DNA from: Lepus europaeus | Taxonomy: Eukaryota; Chordata; Mammalia; Lagomorpha; Leporidae | NCBI RefSeq assembly: GCF_033115175.1 | Contig: NC_084827.1 | Span: 175,833,401-175,897,400 of the forward strand | Direction of reading: 5' to 3' | Length of the DNA stretch: 64,000 nt | Shown here: positions 9,946 to 23,396 of the stretch, piece by piece | Numbering within the stretch: the first letter of the stretch is position 1 | Layout: each line of letters begins with the position of its first letter | The notes under the pieces: generated by a model | The model's database searches: none | What the model saw: the letters and a program-made list of their open reading frames with translations, nothing else | What the model was told of the DNA's origin: nothing | Translations under genes and position numbers: made by a program

Positions 9946-9985
9946 TCTCTCTTTCTCTATCAGTAACTCTACCTGTCAAATAAAT
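9658..9985 (+). repeat. Young CSINE
   Basis: Head 'ggcgccatggctcacttgg'. The CT tract at 9910-9957 is expanded. Followed by a GT repeat (9996-10009). Confidence 0.9.
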
Positions 9986-10659
9986 GAAAAATATTTGTGT
10001 GTGTGTGTGTTTTTGCTAGTCCATATGTAGAGGATTCTAAAACTATTTCCATAGAAGTATCCCATTTTTCCTTCCTTTCTTTAGTCTTGGCATGAAGGAT
10101 GCTTGAGAAATGACAAAGTGAAGTAAGAAATAAGTTTGATGATCTTGTAAACCTGTTGATCCGTTCCTCCTAGATTTTTACCTATCTAAGTACCGTGTGA
10201 GGAACCGTACAAAGCGGGGCTTCTCAAAGGTCCTGCAGTGTGTTAATACAAGTGCAGTGTGTACATGAGACAGAGGTGCACTTGGTCAAATACAGTGGAT
10301 GTATGGGATAAACACGGTTGGAGTGGTTTATGTTATTGTGAGATTTCTTTATTGTGATATGTACATTCCTAGAGCCTTTGATAAAATATATATTCACTTT
10401 GAGTCTGCAAGAGGAGATAATAGTATGCTGGAACTTCCAAACTTATTTAACTAGGAGTCTTTTTTTTTTGATACTCTGGAGAATTTGGTAGTGGAGAAAT
10501 TCTGGTAAAAATAATAGAAAATCTCATCACAAAAGGTCTTGTGAATTGTAACCATTAAGTCAATTCTAGTCTATTTGATTTAATTTATTTTGCCATTCTA
10601 AATGAGGTCTTTTTTATTTGGAGAAGGATTTTTCTGTTTGTTTTTGTTTTTGTTGTTGA

Positions 10660-10968
10660 GATTTATTTTTTATTTATTTGAAAGAGTTACAGAGAGAGGT
10701 AGAGACAGAGAGAGAGGTCTTCCATCTGCTTGTTCACTCCCCCGAAACGGCTGGAGCTGAGTCGATCTGAAGCCAGGAGCCAGGAGCTTCTTCCAGGTCT
10801 CCCACATGGGTACAGGGGCCCAAACACTTGGGCCATCTTCTACTGCCTTCCCAGGCCACAGCAGAGAGCTGGATTGGAAGAAGAGCAGCCTGGACTAGAA
10901 CTGGCGGCCATATGGGATGCCGGTGATGCAGGCCAGGGCTTTAACCTGCTGTACCACAGCGCCTGCCC
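10660..10968 (-). repeat. CSINE
   Basis: Full length. Flanked by tctgtttgttttt on both sides (10634 region and 10968 region). Confidence 0.9.
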
Positions 10969-11059
10969 CTCTGTTTGTTTTTATTTAATTTTTAAAGTCA
11001 GATCATCTGTTACCATATAAGATGTTATGTTATCCGAGTATTTGGTGGAGGTAGGACAT

Positions 11060-11165
11060 GTAATATAGGTTTTGGAGTTAACTAGCCTGGGTTTACTATT
11101 TGTGTGACTTTAGGCAAGTAATGTAACCTTGCAAACTCTCAGTTTCTGTACTTATAAAGACTATT
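11060..11165 (+). repeat. MIR
   Basis: 'tttggagttaactagcctggg' to 'gtgtgactttaggcaagtaatgtaacc' matches the MIR core. Confidence 0.65.
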
Positions 11166-11354
11166 TTGTGTTTGTTGGTGGTGAGGTGTTTGTTTTTGTT
11201 TATTGTTTTTATAATTAAGAGAATTATATGGGATAACAAAAAATATCTAATACTATGCTTTAAAAATAATACATGCTTATCAAATAATGATCCCATAATC
11301 TTTTAATAATGTTCTCTCTGATACTTTGCTTATGACCTCTCTTTTTATTTTTTT

Positions 11355-11668
11355 AAAGATGTATTTATTTATTTGAAAAAGTTACACAGATAGAGAAGGG
11401 GAGAGACCGAGAGAGAGGTTTTCCATCCTCTGGTTCACTCCCCAACTGGCATCAATGGCCAGAGATGCGCCAATCTGAAACCAAGCGCCTCCCGTGGGTC
11501 CCCCACATGGGTGCAGGGGCCAATGGCCTTGGGCCATCCTCCACTGCCCTCCCAGGCCATAGCAGAGAGCTGGATCAGAAGTAGAGCAGGCAGGATTTGA
11601 ACCAGCGCCACATGGGATGCCGGTACCACAGGCGGTGGCTTCACCTGCCATGCCACAGCACCAGCCCC
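11355..11668 (-). repeat. CSINE with TSD
   Basis: Flanked by tgcttatgacctct (11329-11342) and tgcttaggacctct (one mismatch). Confidence 0.9.
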
Positions 11669-11909
11669 TGCTTAGGACCTCTTTTATATCAACACAAAAA
11701 CACTCAGGTTCTAAATTTTTTTTTCACTTCATATCAATTACATTGAAGCTTAAAGTATACTTTGTTCTGAACTATAGTGTTAAAGCAGTCTTAAACTAAC
11801 ATGGTACTACACTGTTGGATGATAATGCTGACTTAGTGTGACTGTAACTAATTTCAAAATCCAAACATGTCAATGTTATTTAAAGTTCTTTTTTCCCTAA
11901 TGTTTTCAG

Positions 11910-12026
11910 GAAGCAATTAATTTGCTAGAACCAATGACAAATGACCCTGTGAACTACGTAAGGCAAGGGGCTCTCATAGCTTCAGCTCTTATCATGATCC
12001 AGCAGACTGAAATCACTTGTCCAAAG
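11910..12026 (+). CDS. PSMD1: PSMD1 coding exon (39 codons, PC repeat)
   Basis: The acceptor is aatgttttcag and the donor is aag|gtgagc. It is exactly 117 bases in phase 0, beginning [20 protein letters not shown] and ending TEITCPK. The [16 protein letters not shown] segment is a PC repeat: paired helices with alternating Gly/Ala that form the closed alpha-toroid of Rpn2. Phase 0 at both ends means that skipping this exon would remove 39 residues without a frameshift. Confidence 0.97.
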
Positions 12027-12984
12027 GTGAGCAAACAGATTTATGTTCACTTTGTTCATTTAATTGAGTATATGGCCATATCTAAAGTATTAGAACTCAG
12101 GGAGTAGTACATCAGCGTTTTCCAGTTGACCTTTGACAGTTTATTCAGTGGGATGACTTGTTCCTCTGATACAGGAACCAAACTCAGCAGTCCATGACTA
12201 TTGATTCATCCTTATGAAATGAAAAATCTTACAGTTACTTTGTAATACATGGAATCTGTTTACAAATGAGTTTATCCACATTCTCTCATGTCATTGCCTT
12301 CCTGGGTGACCTCTTGGGTCGGCTTTCAAATGGTCCTAGCACAGCTTTCTTTCCCACTTGACCCATTTCCGCTCCACAGACATAATCCTGCATATTTTTC
12401 CTTCTTGTGGGTAGGAATGTAACAGGCTCTCAGTGCTGTGCCTCAGCCAGTAGCTGACGCCAGTTGCGTTATATGTCAGGCATCAACACTCGGTGACCTG
12501 ATCATCCTGAGTGTTCCAGGTGGTCCTTCTGAAGCCCCCTCTCTTTGGAGAGAGGGAGAAAGACCCACAGCCCTACTTCACCTCAGAGAGACTCTGCAGA
12601 TTCTCCACAATCCATACCCATGGGGGTGACTCATAACAGAATTTTAAGACAGCTGTTTTGTAATTTGTTCATGGCAGTCTCTCAAACTCATGTTAGTGTT
12701 TGATTTTTCGTGTGTCTTGGCACTTCACATAAAACTTCTCATACTTCAGGAAGCAGAAAAATGTACATATTTACATTGACTGTAATTACGTTTGGTACAT
12801 TGAATGGACATGTAGAACTTAGGCAGAAATACCATATCTCCTAATTGCTAACTTGAATGTAGGGCATTTGACAGCCTGATATGTATTCTGCTCATACATT
12901 AGAAGCAGTAAAAAAATTGACAATAGAAAAAACATTGGCATTCTGTCTTCCGCCTCGTTGAGCAGATATACAACACATTTTTAT
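12027..12984. other. PSMD1 intron, single copy
   Basis: No repeat or gene recognised. A 63-codon frame at 12438-12629 has no support. Confidence 0.5.
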
Positions 12985-13291
12985 AAAGATTTTTTTATTT
13001 ATTTGAAAGAGTTACAGAGAGAAAAAAAAGATCTTGCATCTGCTGGTTCACTCCCCAGGTAACCACAAGAGCCAGGGCTTAGCCAGACCAAAACCAGGAG
13101 CCAGGAGCTTCATCCAGGTCTCCCACAGGGCATAAACATTTGAGTCATCTTCGGCTGCCTTTTCCAGTCCATTAGCAGAGAGCTGAATTGGAAGTGGAGC
13201 AGCCAGGACACAAACCAGCATCCATCCATCCATCCATGCTGGCATCACGGGAGGCAGCTTTACATAAACTGCTATGCCACAATGCCAGTCC
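12985..13291 (-). repeat. CSINE
   Basis: Carries a small (CATC)n expansion at 13220-13236 inside its head half. Confidence 0.85.
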
Positions 13292-13329
13292 CTGAAGACT
13301 CTTTTTTTTTTTTTTTTTTAAGACTCTTT

Positions 13330-13645
13330 TTTAAAGATTTATTTACTTATTTGAAAGGTAAAGCTACAGAGAGGCAGAGAGAAAGATCTTCCATCCGCTG
13401 GTTCATGCCCCGGATGGCCACCATGGTCAGAGCTGGGCTGATCCAAAGCCAGGAGCCAGGAGCTTCTTCTGGGTCTCCTTTGTGGTTGCAGGAGCCCAAG
13501 GACTTGGTCCATCTTCTGCTGCTTTCCCAGGCCATAGCAGAGAGCTGGATCGGAAGTGGAGTAGCCGGGACTCAAACCAGCATCCATATGGGATGCCAGC
13601 ACTGCAGACCAGGGACTTCACCTGCTGTGCCACAGCGCTGGCCCT
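13330..13645 (-). repeat. CSINE with TSD
   Basis: Flanked by ctgaagactcttttt (13292 region) and ttgaagactcattttt (13645 region). Confidence 0.9.
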
Positions 13646-13842
13646 TGAAGACTCATTTTTAGCAAAGGAGATTTGGAGAGGTGAAAAGAAATTTTTGCAG
13701 AAGCTATTGATTACTTATCCTAATTTTATGGAACTTTATATAAATATATTTCAGTTTCTAAGTAGATACTATCATTTTTGTTTCATTTATTCAGTACACG
13801 TGTACTTCTCTCTCAAAATCATTTTCAAGATTTACAAAAACT

Positions 13843-14174
13843 AAGCTGGCGCCGTGGCTTAACAGGCTAATCCTCCGCCTGCGGCACTGGCACACCGGGT
13901 TCTAGTCCCAGTTGGGGCGCCAGATTCTGTCCCGATTGCCCCTCTTCCAGGCCAGCTCTCTGCTGTGGCCCCAGAGTGCAGTGGAGGATGGCCCAAGTGC
14001 TTGAGCCCTGCACTCGCATGGGAGACCAGGAGAAGCACCTGGCTCCTGGCTTCGGATCAGCAAGATGCGCTGGCCACAGCGGCCATTGGAGGGTGAACCA
14101 ACAGCAAAAAGGAAGACCTTTCTCTCTGTCTCTCTCTCTCACTGTCCACTCTGCCTGTCAAAAAAAAAAAAAAA
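13843..14174 (+). repeat. Young CSINE with perfect 16-bp TSD
   Basis: TSD aagatttacaaaaact at 13827-13842 and 14175-14190. Confidence 0.95.
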
Positions 14175-14309
14175 AAGATTTACAAAAACTGTATTGTAAA
14201 GTTAGACTCTAACTTTTCATCATATTTTTGTAATGTGTTAATATACTATATCTTCCAGAATGTAAACATCTCTCCCAACACAGACCTCATTTCTTTGTTT
14301 TTAAACTTT

Positions 14310-14615
14310 TATATATTTTTTAATTAATTAATTTATTTGAGAGACAGAGAGAGGTCTTCCAGCCACTAGTTTACTCCCTAGATGGCTGCAGTGGCCAGAG
14401 CTGGGCCATTCCAAAGCCAGGAGCCAGGACCTTCTTCCAGGTGTCCCACGGAGGTGCAGGGGCCCACGCACTTGGGCCATCTTCAAGGGCTTTCCCAGGC
14501 ACTTTTGCAGGGAGCTGGATTGGAAGTGGAGCAGCTGAGACACAGACTCTCACCCACATGGGATGCTGCCCCTGTAGGCAGTGGCTTAACCCACTGCACC
14601 ACAACTCTGGTCCCA
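14310..14615 (-). repeat. CSINE
   Basis: Reversed tail 'aattaattaatttatttgag' to 'gcaccacaactctggtcc'. Confidence 0.85.
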
Positions 14616-14624
14616 TTTTTTTCA

Positions 14625-14760
14625 TCTTTTAAGATTGATTTATTTATTACAGAGAGGGAGCATTTCCATCTGCTGGTTCACTCCCCATATGGCTGCAACA
14701 TATGGGATGCCAGCACCACAGGCAGAGGCTTAACCTACTACACCGCAGCGCCAGCACCTT
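14625..14760 (-). repeat. CSINE with large internal deletion
   Basis: The tail and 'tggttcactccccatatggctgcaac' jump directly to 'atatgggatgccagcaccac'; about 180 bp of body is missing. Confidence 0.75.
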
Positions 14761-14789
14761 TTACTTTTTAAAAAGAGCAGCCTTTAGAG

Positions 14790-15115
14790 CCAGCATTGCA
14801 GTTTAGTGGGTAAAGCCACCACCTGTGATGGGCACCCATATGGACACCAGTTTGTGTCCCTGCTGCTCCACTTCCGATCCAGCTCTTTGCTAATGACCTG
14901 GGAGAAGTAGCAGAAGATGATCCAAGGGTTTGGGCTCCTGCCACCCATGTGGGAGACACTGATGTAGCTGCTGACTGCTGGCTCCTGGCTTTGGTCTGAT
15001 ATAGCCAGCACTGGCCATTGTAGCCATTTGGGGAATGAACCAGTGGCTAGGAGATCTCTCTGTCCTGTCTCTGCCTTTCTCTGTAACTGACTTTGAAATA
15101 AATAAATAAAAGTTA
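14790..15115 (+). repeat. CSINE
   Basis: Head 'gagccagcattgcagtttagtggg' to tail 'tttgaaataaataaataaaag'. Confidence 0.9.
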
Positions 15116-15704
15116 TTTTTAAAAAATAGCTATCATATGAGTGACATTTCCATCTTTCATTTCTGCTTTGGATCTGCTGAGCTTTTTGAGGTTGTCCAAC
15201 TGAATAATGTCATTAAAGAAGTTAGTTTAGGCCAAGGAGGATATAGACTTCCTCGCTTCAGTTTCACATGTTCATTTCATACTACTGGCATTGTCAACAA
15301 GACAGCTATTTCACCATCTTCCCCATCTCTGCTCTGGAGCTCGTTGTAACAATGATAGCCTCTATGCAAATGATGAGACAGTCTTTTCAGGGTGGGATAG
15401 CATAAGCTTAATAGTTTTTAAAAGCCTTCAGCTATGGTGCCGGGGCTGTGGCATAGCGGGTAAAGCTGGCGCTGGTTCCAGACCCAGCTGCTCCTATTCC
15501 ACTTTTCTACTGCTTGGGAAAGCAGTAGAAGATGGCTCAAGTCCTTGGGCCCCTACATCTGCATGGGAGACCCACAAGAAGCTCCTGGCTTCAGATAAGC
15601 CCAGCTCCAGCCATTGTGGCCATTTGGAGAATGAACCAGCAGATGGAAGATCTCTTTCTGTGCCTCTGCCTCTCTGGAACTCTTTCAAATAAATAAATCT
15701 TTTT

Positions 15705-16043
15705 TTTTTTTTAATGACAGGCAGAGTGGACAGTAGAGGGAGACAGAGAGAAAGGTCTTCCTTTTTGCCGTTGGTTCACCCTCCAATGGCCGCCGCGGTA
15801 GGCGCACTGTGGCCGGCGCACTGCGCCGTTCCTATGGTAGGAGCCAGGTGCTTCTCCTGGTCTCCCATGGGGTGCAGGGCCCAAGAACTTGGGCCATCCT
15901 CCACTGCACTCCCTGGCCACAGCAGAGAGCTGGCCTGGAAGAGGGGCAACCAGGACAGGATCGGTGCCCTGACCGGGACTAGAACCTGGTGTGCCGGCGC
16001 CGCAAGGCGGAGGATTAGCCTGTTAAGCCACGGCGCCGGCTAA
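15705..16043 (-). repeat. Young CSINE nested in a SINE tail
   Basis: Young subfamily (gacaggcagagtggacag ... cacggcgccggc). Flanked by taaatctttttttt on both sides. Confidence 0.9.
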
Positions 16044-16051
16044 ATCTTTTT

Positions 16052-16344
16052 TTTTTAAAGGCAGAGTTACAGAGATGCACAGAGAGAGAGGTCTTGCATC
16101 CACTGGTTCACTCTCCAAATGACTGCAATGGCCAGAGCTGGGCTAATCTGAAGCCAAGAGCCAGGAGCTTCTTGCTGGTCTCCCATGCAGATGCAGGGAC
16201 CCAACTTGGGCCATCTTCGACTGCTTTCCTAGCCATAACATAGAGCTGGATTGGAAGAGGAGCAGCAGGGACTCAAACTGGCAACTATATGGGATGCCGG
16301 CACTGCAGACGGTGCTTACCTGCTATGCCACAGCACCAGCCCCC
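16052..16344 (-). repeat. CSINE nested in the same complex
   Basis: 'aaaggcagagttacagagatg' to 'ccacagcaccagcccc', just before the outer SINE tail. Confidence 0.85.
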
Positions 16345-16373
16345 AAATAAGTAAATCTTAAAAAAAAAAAAAA

Positions 16374-17396
16374 ACTTTCAGCTCTACTAAATTTCATATT
16401 TTAAAAAATTTCAATTATTTAATAGTTTTTGATCACGCCAAGATATATTGTTAAACCAAGTCAACTGTGAATGCATGAGAACACTCCTGTCCTCAGAATC
16501 TTGTACTAATTAAGAAATTTGAAATGAATGAAGTTACAGCTGGGAGTCTTTGCCGTTAATATGAACTGGGTGGACAAATGTGAATATGTGCAAAGTCAAA
16601 ATTCTTTCAGGAGACACTGCCTCTTAGAGTGATGTTGTTATTTAGCTTAGGAATTCTTTGAAGTTTTAGGTTCTATTTATTTTTCTGTTACTTAGCGAGT
16701 GGTAAAGGATTTCATGCACTGTAGTTTATACCATCTCTCCTTCACCTGATAATCACCAGAAAGACAACAGTGGTATACTAGGAGCAGTATGGGACATTTT
16801 GCCAAAAAGTCAAAAACTATTAAGCTCTGAAGAGAAGTAAATTCTCAAAGCTACATGGTACTAGTCATAAGGTTGTAAACCATTCAGTGAAATAAAGTGA
16901 AAATGTCCGAAAAATACAGATGTTCATTTCATCAATAATTACAACCCCTACTCAAAAAAATCCAAAAGAGAAATTTCTCACATGTTTTATGAGATACAAA
17001 AATGATAGTTTAATATAATCATTAATATATGCCTCATCCCTAGCACTTAGCTCTATGCATTGTGATATCAGTTTAAGCAAATCCAGTGCGGGTTTGTTTT
17101 CCTTCTGTCAGTTTCTTGCTTGCTTCCTCCCACAAACACATAGCCAGGACTGTGCGCACATCCCTGGATGTTTACAAACCCATTTATAGGTCCCTGAGGC
17201 CAAAGATAAACATTTAACTAGAATGACATCCTTTTATAGGTACCTGGAGCTATTTTGTCTCAGGAGCCCTGTTCTACTCAGTAAGAAATACAACTTTTGT
17301 TTTAGCATTTATTTGATCATGTACATATTAATCATAAAATTGGGTTGGAGTGTTCTTTTAAGCAGTATATATACATATACTAAAATTGGATTGGGG
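16374..17396. other. PSMD1 intron, AT-rich
   Basis: Nothing recognised. Confidence 0.5.
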
Positions 17397-17690
17397 CAGG
17401 CATCAGCGTTGTAGTGCAGCAGGTTAAGCTGCCTCCTGCAGTGCTGGCATTCCCATATTGGATTGCCTATTCAGGTCTTGGCTGCTCTGCTTCCAATCCA
17501 GCTCCCTGGCAATGCACCTGGGAAAGCCACGGAAGATGTCCAAAGTACGTGGGCTCCTGTCACCCACATTGGAGACCCATATGGAATTCCAGGCCTGACC
17601 TACCCCTGGCTATTTTGGCCATTTGAGGAATGAACAAGTAGATGAGAGATTCTCTTTTTCTGTCACTTAAAATAAATTTTAAAAATTAAT
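17397..17690 (+). repeat. CSINE
   Basis: Head 'ggggcaggcatcagcgttgtagtgc' to tail 'taaaataaattttaaaaa'. Confidence 0.85.
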
Positions 17691-17829
17691 AAAATTGGAT
17701 CAAAATATTACAGTATAAGAATAGATCTGGTGCTCCTCCTTGCCTAATATCTTGTGACCTAAAGCTATGTACAAGGAATCTTCTCCCACCATTGAGAACT
17801 ACTCTTGTAGAAGTAGTATCACATTTAAT

Positions 17830-18115
17830 TAAATTTTGTTAAAGGCAGAGAGAGATCTCATATCTGTTGATTTATTCCCTGTATGCCCACAAAAGTTGAG
17901 AATAGGGCTAGATGTGGCCAAAATTAGGAAACAGGAAATCAATGCAGTCTCTCACATGGGTAGCAAGGACCCAAATACTTGACTATCACGTGCTTCTTCC
18001 AGGGTACACTTTACTAGGAAGCTGGACTCAGCAGTGGAGCCAGAGTCAAACCCAGGCACTGTGGGATGTGCGTGTCCCACGTGGCATCTTGCTATGCCAG
18101 CTGCCTACCCCGGTA
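17830..18115 (-). repeat. CSINE, old
   Basis: 'aaaggcagagagagatctcatatctg' to 'ctatgccagctgcctacccc'. Confidence 0.8.
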
Positions 18116-18392
18116 GGATCTTGTTTAGCCAAGTTAGGTAGGCTGCTGCCATTTTGAAATAAATCGTAGTTTCGGTAAGGTTGTCAGATTTGGTGATTGC
18201 CTAGAAATATTTCTGTAGAGAAATTTTGTAAGATGAAATTATAAGCATGAAATTTTATATTGTGATATTTTACAGCATAAAGTATTTATGAACCATAGTC
18301 TCTCTATATTACCATACTATTGCTGTAAGATATGGACTTGTATTCTTAATGGTGTCAGTGGTAATAGAAAGAAAACACTTCAAGAAACTGCC

Positions 18393-18420
18393 AAATAATA
18401 ATAATAATAATAATAAATAA
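18393..18420 (+). repeat. (AAT)n microsatellite
   Basis: About eight AAT units. Confidence 0.9.
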
Positions 18421-18459
18421 CATTGAGAAGAAGACTGAGAACATCATCTGGGATTTTTT

Positions 18460-18592
18460 CTTAATTTATTCAAAAGGCCGCAGTAGAGAGCTGGATATGA
18501 AGAGGGGCAGCCGGGACACGAGCTGGCGCCCATGTGGTATGCCGGGGCGACATGCAGAAGCCTGGTGTACTATGCCACAGTGCTGGCCCTAA
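18460..18592 (-). repeat. CSINE, partial
   Basis: A short reversed tail is followed only by the head half 'gagagctggatatgaagagg' to 'ccacagtgctggccct'. Confidence 0.7.
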
Positions 18593-19034
18593 GTTACTCT
18601 CTATAGTGTACATACAATGCTTTGTCCAGTGTTTCTTTTATAAGTTCGTGAAATATTTCATAAACCTTAAGCTCATAAAATTTCCATCCTATTTAAGGTA
18701 ATGTAAGTAGTCATCTAAAATAAGTTCAGAATCAAAGGAATTTGACCTGTTGAACCAGAATAAAAGCATCAGACCTTGGGATTTTTTAGTGATCATTTAA
18801 TTGTACTGGGTTTTATAGTTTTGTAAGGCCTAGAGCAGTGAGTGACTTACAAACTGTCACGTGCCGTTGATTTCCAGGGTCCGTTCATTGGCTTTCCCAC
18901 TGTGTTCTGTTGTCGCCTCTGAAGAAAAAGTGAGGCCCACATTTAAGGAATGTTATTTTGTTAGCAGTATTTTGATTGCCAAGGAAGGGCTGGTAGGATT
19001 TTACCCCCAATGGTAAGATAGCCATGCTTTTGAC

Positions 19035-19150
19035 TGTGAAATGCCTTTTGTACATTATTTGATACAATCTTTCCAAAAGCCATGTAAGGTTGCTGCTAGA
19101 ATCCCTGTAGGGATAAAAAAACTGAGGCTCAGAAAAGCTGACAGTCAACC
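19035..19150 (+). repeat. MIR3-like fragment
   Basis: 'acattatttgatacaatctttc' followed by 'aaaaaactgaggctcagaaaag'. Confidence 0.55.
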
Positions 19151-19177
19151 CACAGTTTCTTTCTTTTTTTTTTTTTT

Positions 19178-19500
19178 TTAAGATTTCTTTTTTTTATTTG
19201 AAGGCAGAGTTAGAGAGGTAAAGATAGAGAGAGAGAGAGAAAGGACTTCCATCTGCTGGATCACTCCCCAAACTGCCACAGTGGCTGGAGCTGAGCTGAT
19301 CTGAAGCCAGGAGCTTCTTCCAGGTCTCCCACATGGGTGCAGGGGCCCAAGGACTTGGGCCATCCTCCACTGCTTTCCCAGGTGCATTAGCAGGGAGCTG
19401 GATCGAAAATGGAGCAGCTGGGACTCGAACTGGCGCCCATATGGGATGCCCATGCTACAGGCCCAGGGCTTTAACAGACTGTGCCACAGTGCCAGCCCCA
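19178..19500 (-). repeat. CSINE
   Basis: Full length from 'aagatttctttttttta' to 'gccacagtgccagcccc'. Confidence 0.9.
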
Positions 19501-20610
<1,110 letters not shown>

Positions 20611-20904
20611 TAAACTTTATAAATAGTTCATCAAATGCTCTAACTGTATGACACAGTGGAAACAATCTGAGGCTAATTATTCTTGGAGAAAACTGGAGGC
20701 TGCAGTTCATAGACATCACTTTTAGTAGAATTGGTTAAGAGTGCAGACTGTTAGGCTTTGCAGGATCAGCCATACAGGGCTTCAGAAAATTCATAGAGAA
20801 ATGGAATTAAAAGAGTTTTTTGGTATAAAAAAATTGAAATCTATGCCTATACAAGATCTTCAAAAAGTTTGCAAAAATGTATATTAAAGAAAAAAATTAT
20901 AGGG

Positions 20905-21200
20905 GCTGGTGTTGTGGCACAGCAGGTTAAGCTATCTCCTGGGACATCAGCATCCCATATGAGTACCAGTTCGAGTCCTGGCTGCTCCACTTCCAAGCCA
21001 GTTCCCTGCTAACATGCCTGGGAAAGCAGCAGAAGACGACCTATCATCCACCTGAGAGAACCACATGCAGTTCCAGGCTCTGGCTTCAATCTGACCCATC
21101 TCCAACTGTTGCAGCCATTTGGGGAGTGAACCAGTGGATGGAAGCTATCTACATCCCTCCCATTAACTGTGCCTTTCAAATAAATAAGTAAGTCTTTAAA
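20905..21200 (+). repeat. CSINE
   Basis: Head 'ggggctggtgttgtggcacag' to tail 'caaataaataagtaagtcttt'. Confidence 0.9.
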
Positions 21201-21209
21201 AAAATATAA

Positions 21210-21488
21210 GGGCTCACATTGTGACATAGGGTATAAAGTTGCCTCCTACAATGTTGGCATCCCATATGGCTGTGCCACTTCTGATCCAGCTCCTTGTTAA
21301 TTGACTGGGAACAGTTCTGGAAGGTAACCCAAGTGCTTAAGCCCTTGCTACCCACGTAGGAGACCTGGAAGAAGCTTCTGGTTCCTGGCTTCAGCCTAGC
21401 CCTCGCAACCATTTGGGGAGTGAACCAGTGGGTCAAATCTGTCTGTCTCTCCCTCTCTCTGTGTAACTCTATCAAATAAATAAACACA
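21210..21488 (+). repeat. CSINE
   Basis: Head 'ggctcacattgtgacataggg' to 'atcaaataaataaacac'. Confidence 0.85.
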
Positions 21489-21499
21489 TCCTGGGGAGG

Positions 21500-22140
21500 G
21501 GTGGGGCAGCACTGTGGCATAGCGGGTAAAGCCACCACCTGCAGTGCTGACATCCCATATGGCACCAGTTAAGTCCCAGCTGCTCTACTTCTGATCCAGC
21601 TCTCTGCTATGGCCTGAGAAAGCAATAGAAGATGGCCCAAGGGGCTGGCACTGTGGTACAATGGGTTAGGGCCCTGGCCTGAACCGCCGGCATCCCATGT
21701 GGGCGCCGGTTCTAGTCCCAGCTGCTCCTCTTCTGATCCAGCTCTCTGCTGTGGCCTGGGAAAACAGTGGAAGATGGCCCAAGTCCTGCACCCCATGAGG
21801 GACCCGGAAGAAGCTCCTGGCTCCTGGCTTCAGATTGGCTCAGCTCTGGCCCTTGCGGGAGTGAACAGCCATTTGGGGAGTGAACCATCAGATGGAAGAC
21901 CTCTCTCTCTATCTCTACCTCTGTAACTCTTTCAAATAAATAAAATATATCTTTAAAAAAAAGAAGAAGATGGCCCAACACCTTGGGCCACTGCACCCTT
22001 GTGGAAGACCCAGAAGAAGCACCTGGCTCCTGGCTTCAGATCAACACAGCTGTGGCCATTACAGCCATTCGGGAAGTGAACTAGCAAATGGAAGACTTCT
22101 TTCTATCTCTGCCTCTGCCTTTCACATAAATAAATCTTTT
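21500..22140 (+). repeat. CSINE split by a second CSINE
   Basis: First half 21500-21640, second half 21979-22140. The interruption falls after 'gatggcccaa'. Confidence 0.9.
21641..21964 (+). repeat. Nested CSINE with perfect 14-bp TSD
   Basis: TSD agaagatggcccaa at 21627-21640 and 21965-21978, taken from the body of the host SINE. Confidence 0.95.
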
Positions 22141-22359
22141 TTTTTTTTTTTTAAAGAAAGACATAAAAAGAAGTAACTATGCATAGTCTCAAAATACTAA
22201 GAAAATTGAAAAACTCAACCCCAGCTCACTGAGCACTTTACTAACAGGCTTGTTCTAATTGCTTTCCACCTATCTTTAATAAAGCTGACCCTAGAGGCAG
22301 AGGATAACACACTACACTGTCTAAATTTACAGTATGGTCTGCTTCAAAAGATAGAGCAA

Positions 22360-22652
22360 TGTCCTTGGGGTTGGCATTGTTGCGGAGCAGGTTAAACTGC
22401 CATCGGTGACACTGGCATCCCATATGTGCTCTGGTTCGAGTCCCGGCTGCTCTACTTTGGATTCAGCTCCCTGCTGATGCGCCTGGGAAGGCAGCAGAAG
22501 ATGCACCCTCGAAGGAGACCCAGAGAAGCTCCTGGCTCCTGGCTTCAGATCAGCCCAGCTCTGGCCATGGTGGCCATCCAAGGAGTGAACCAGTGGATAG
22601 AAGATTTTCCCCCTCTCTCTCTAACTTTGCTTTCAAATAAATACATCTTTTA
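22360..22652 (+). repeat. CSINE
   Basis: Head 'ggggttggcattgttgcggag' to 'caaataaatacatctttt'. Confidence 0.9.
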
Positions 22653-22664
22653 AGCACCTTCTGC

Positions 22665-22775
22665 TCAGGTTCAAATCCTCATTTGCCAATGGGAAAAAAA
22701 AAAACTCTTGGACGTGAAGTGAATTGTCAGGAGTCATACAGCTAGTTAATGTCAGAGCTGCCCCCTGCCAGTTTA
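22665..22775 (-). repeat. MIR
   Basis: 'gtgaattgtcaggagtcatac' and 'agctagttaatgtcagagctg' match the MIR 3' part. Confidence 0.6.
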
Positions 22776-23091
22776 AGTTACTCAGAAATTCACAGAGTAA
22801 TGGTTGGTACTTCTTAGGTTTTTCTGTAGTTGGACACAGTTATTAATGGACATTTCTCATAATTCTAATAATTTTATGTTAACTAAAATAAGAGAAAATA
22901 TTTGCTATTATAGAATTTTAATGAATGTATGAGAATATTGTAAATATGTGTCTTTGTGCATTCAGACGTTATAATTAAAGCAGAAAGTTAAACTAAGCAA
23001 ATATTTATCCCCTGCCTCTTTGCTGTTTGCTTGCAGATATGATATGTATTATACTTTTACTTTAAATTAACACATTAAAAACCAATACAGG
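22776..23091. other. PSMD1 intron, AT-rich
   Basis: Nothing recognised. Confidence 0.5.
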
Positions 23092-23396
23092 AGCCAACAT
23101 TGTGGCACAGTAGGTTAAACTAGTGCTTGCAACGTTGGTATCCTATATTGGAGTGCCAGTTCAAGTCCCAGCTGCTCCATTTCTGATCCAGTTTTGTTGC
23201 TGAAGCGCCTGGAAAGGCAGCAGAAGATGACCCAAGTACTTGTGCTCCTGCTACCCACATGGGAGACCAGGATAAAGTTCCTGCCTCCTGGCTTAGCCTG
23301 ACCCAGACCTAACAGTTGCAGCCATTTAGGGAGTAAACCAGCAGATAGAAGATCTCTCTCCCTGTATCTCTCCCTCTCTGTCACTCTGCCTTTAGG
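23092..23396 (+). repeat. CSINE
   Basis: Head 'ggagccaacattgtggcacag' to 'ctctgcctttaggag'. Confidence 0.85.

Larger units (their letters stand above)
15437..16373 (+). repeat. CSINE with two opposite-strand SINEs in its tail
   Basis: Outer + copy 15437-15700, whose A/T-rich tail resumes at 16345-16373 (aaataagtaaatcttaaaaa). Flanks 'gccttcagctatgg' (left) and 'aactttcagctcta' (right) are candidate TSDs. Confidence 0.8.
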
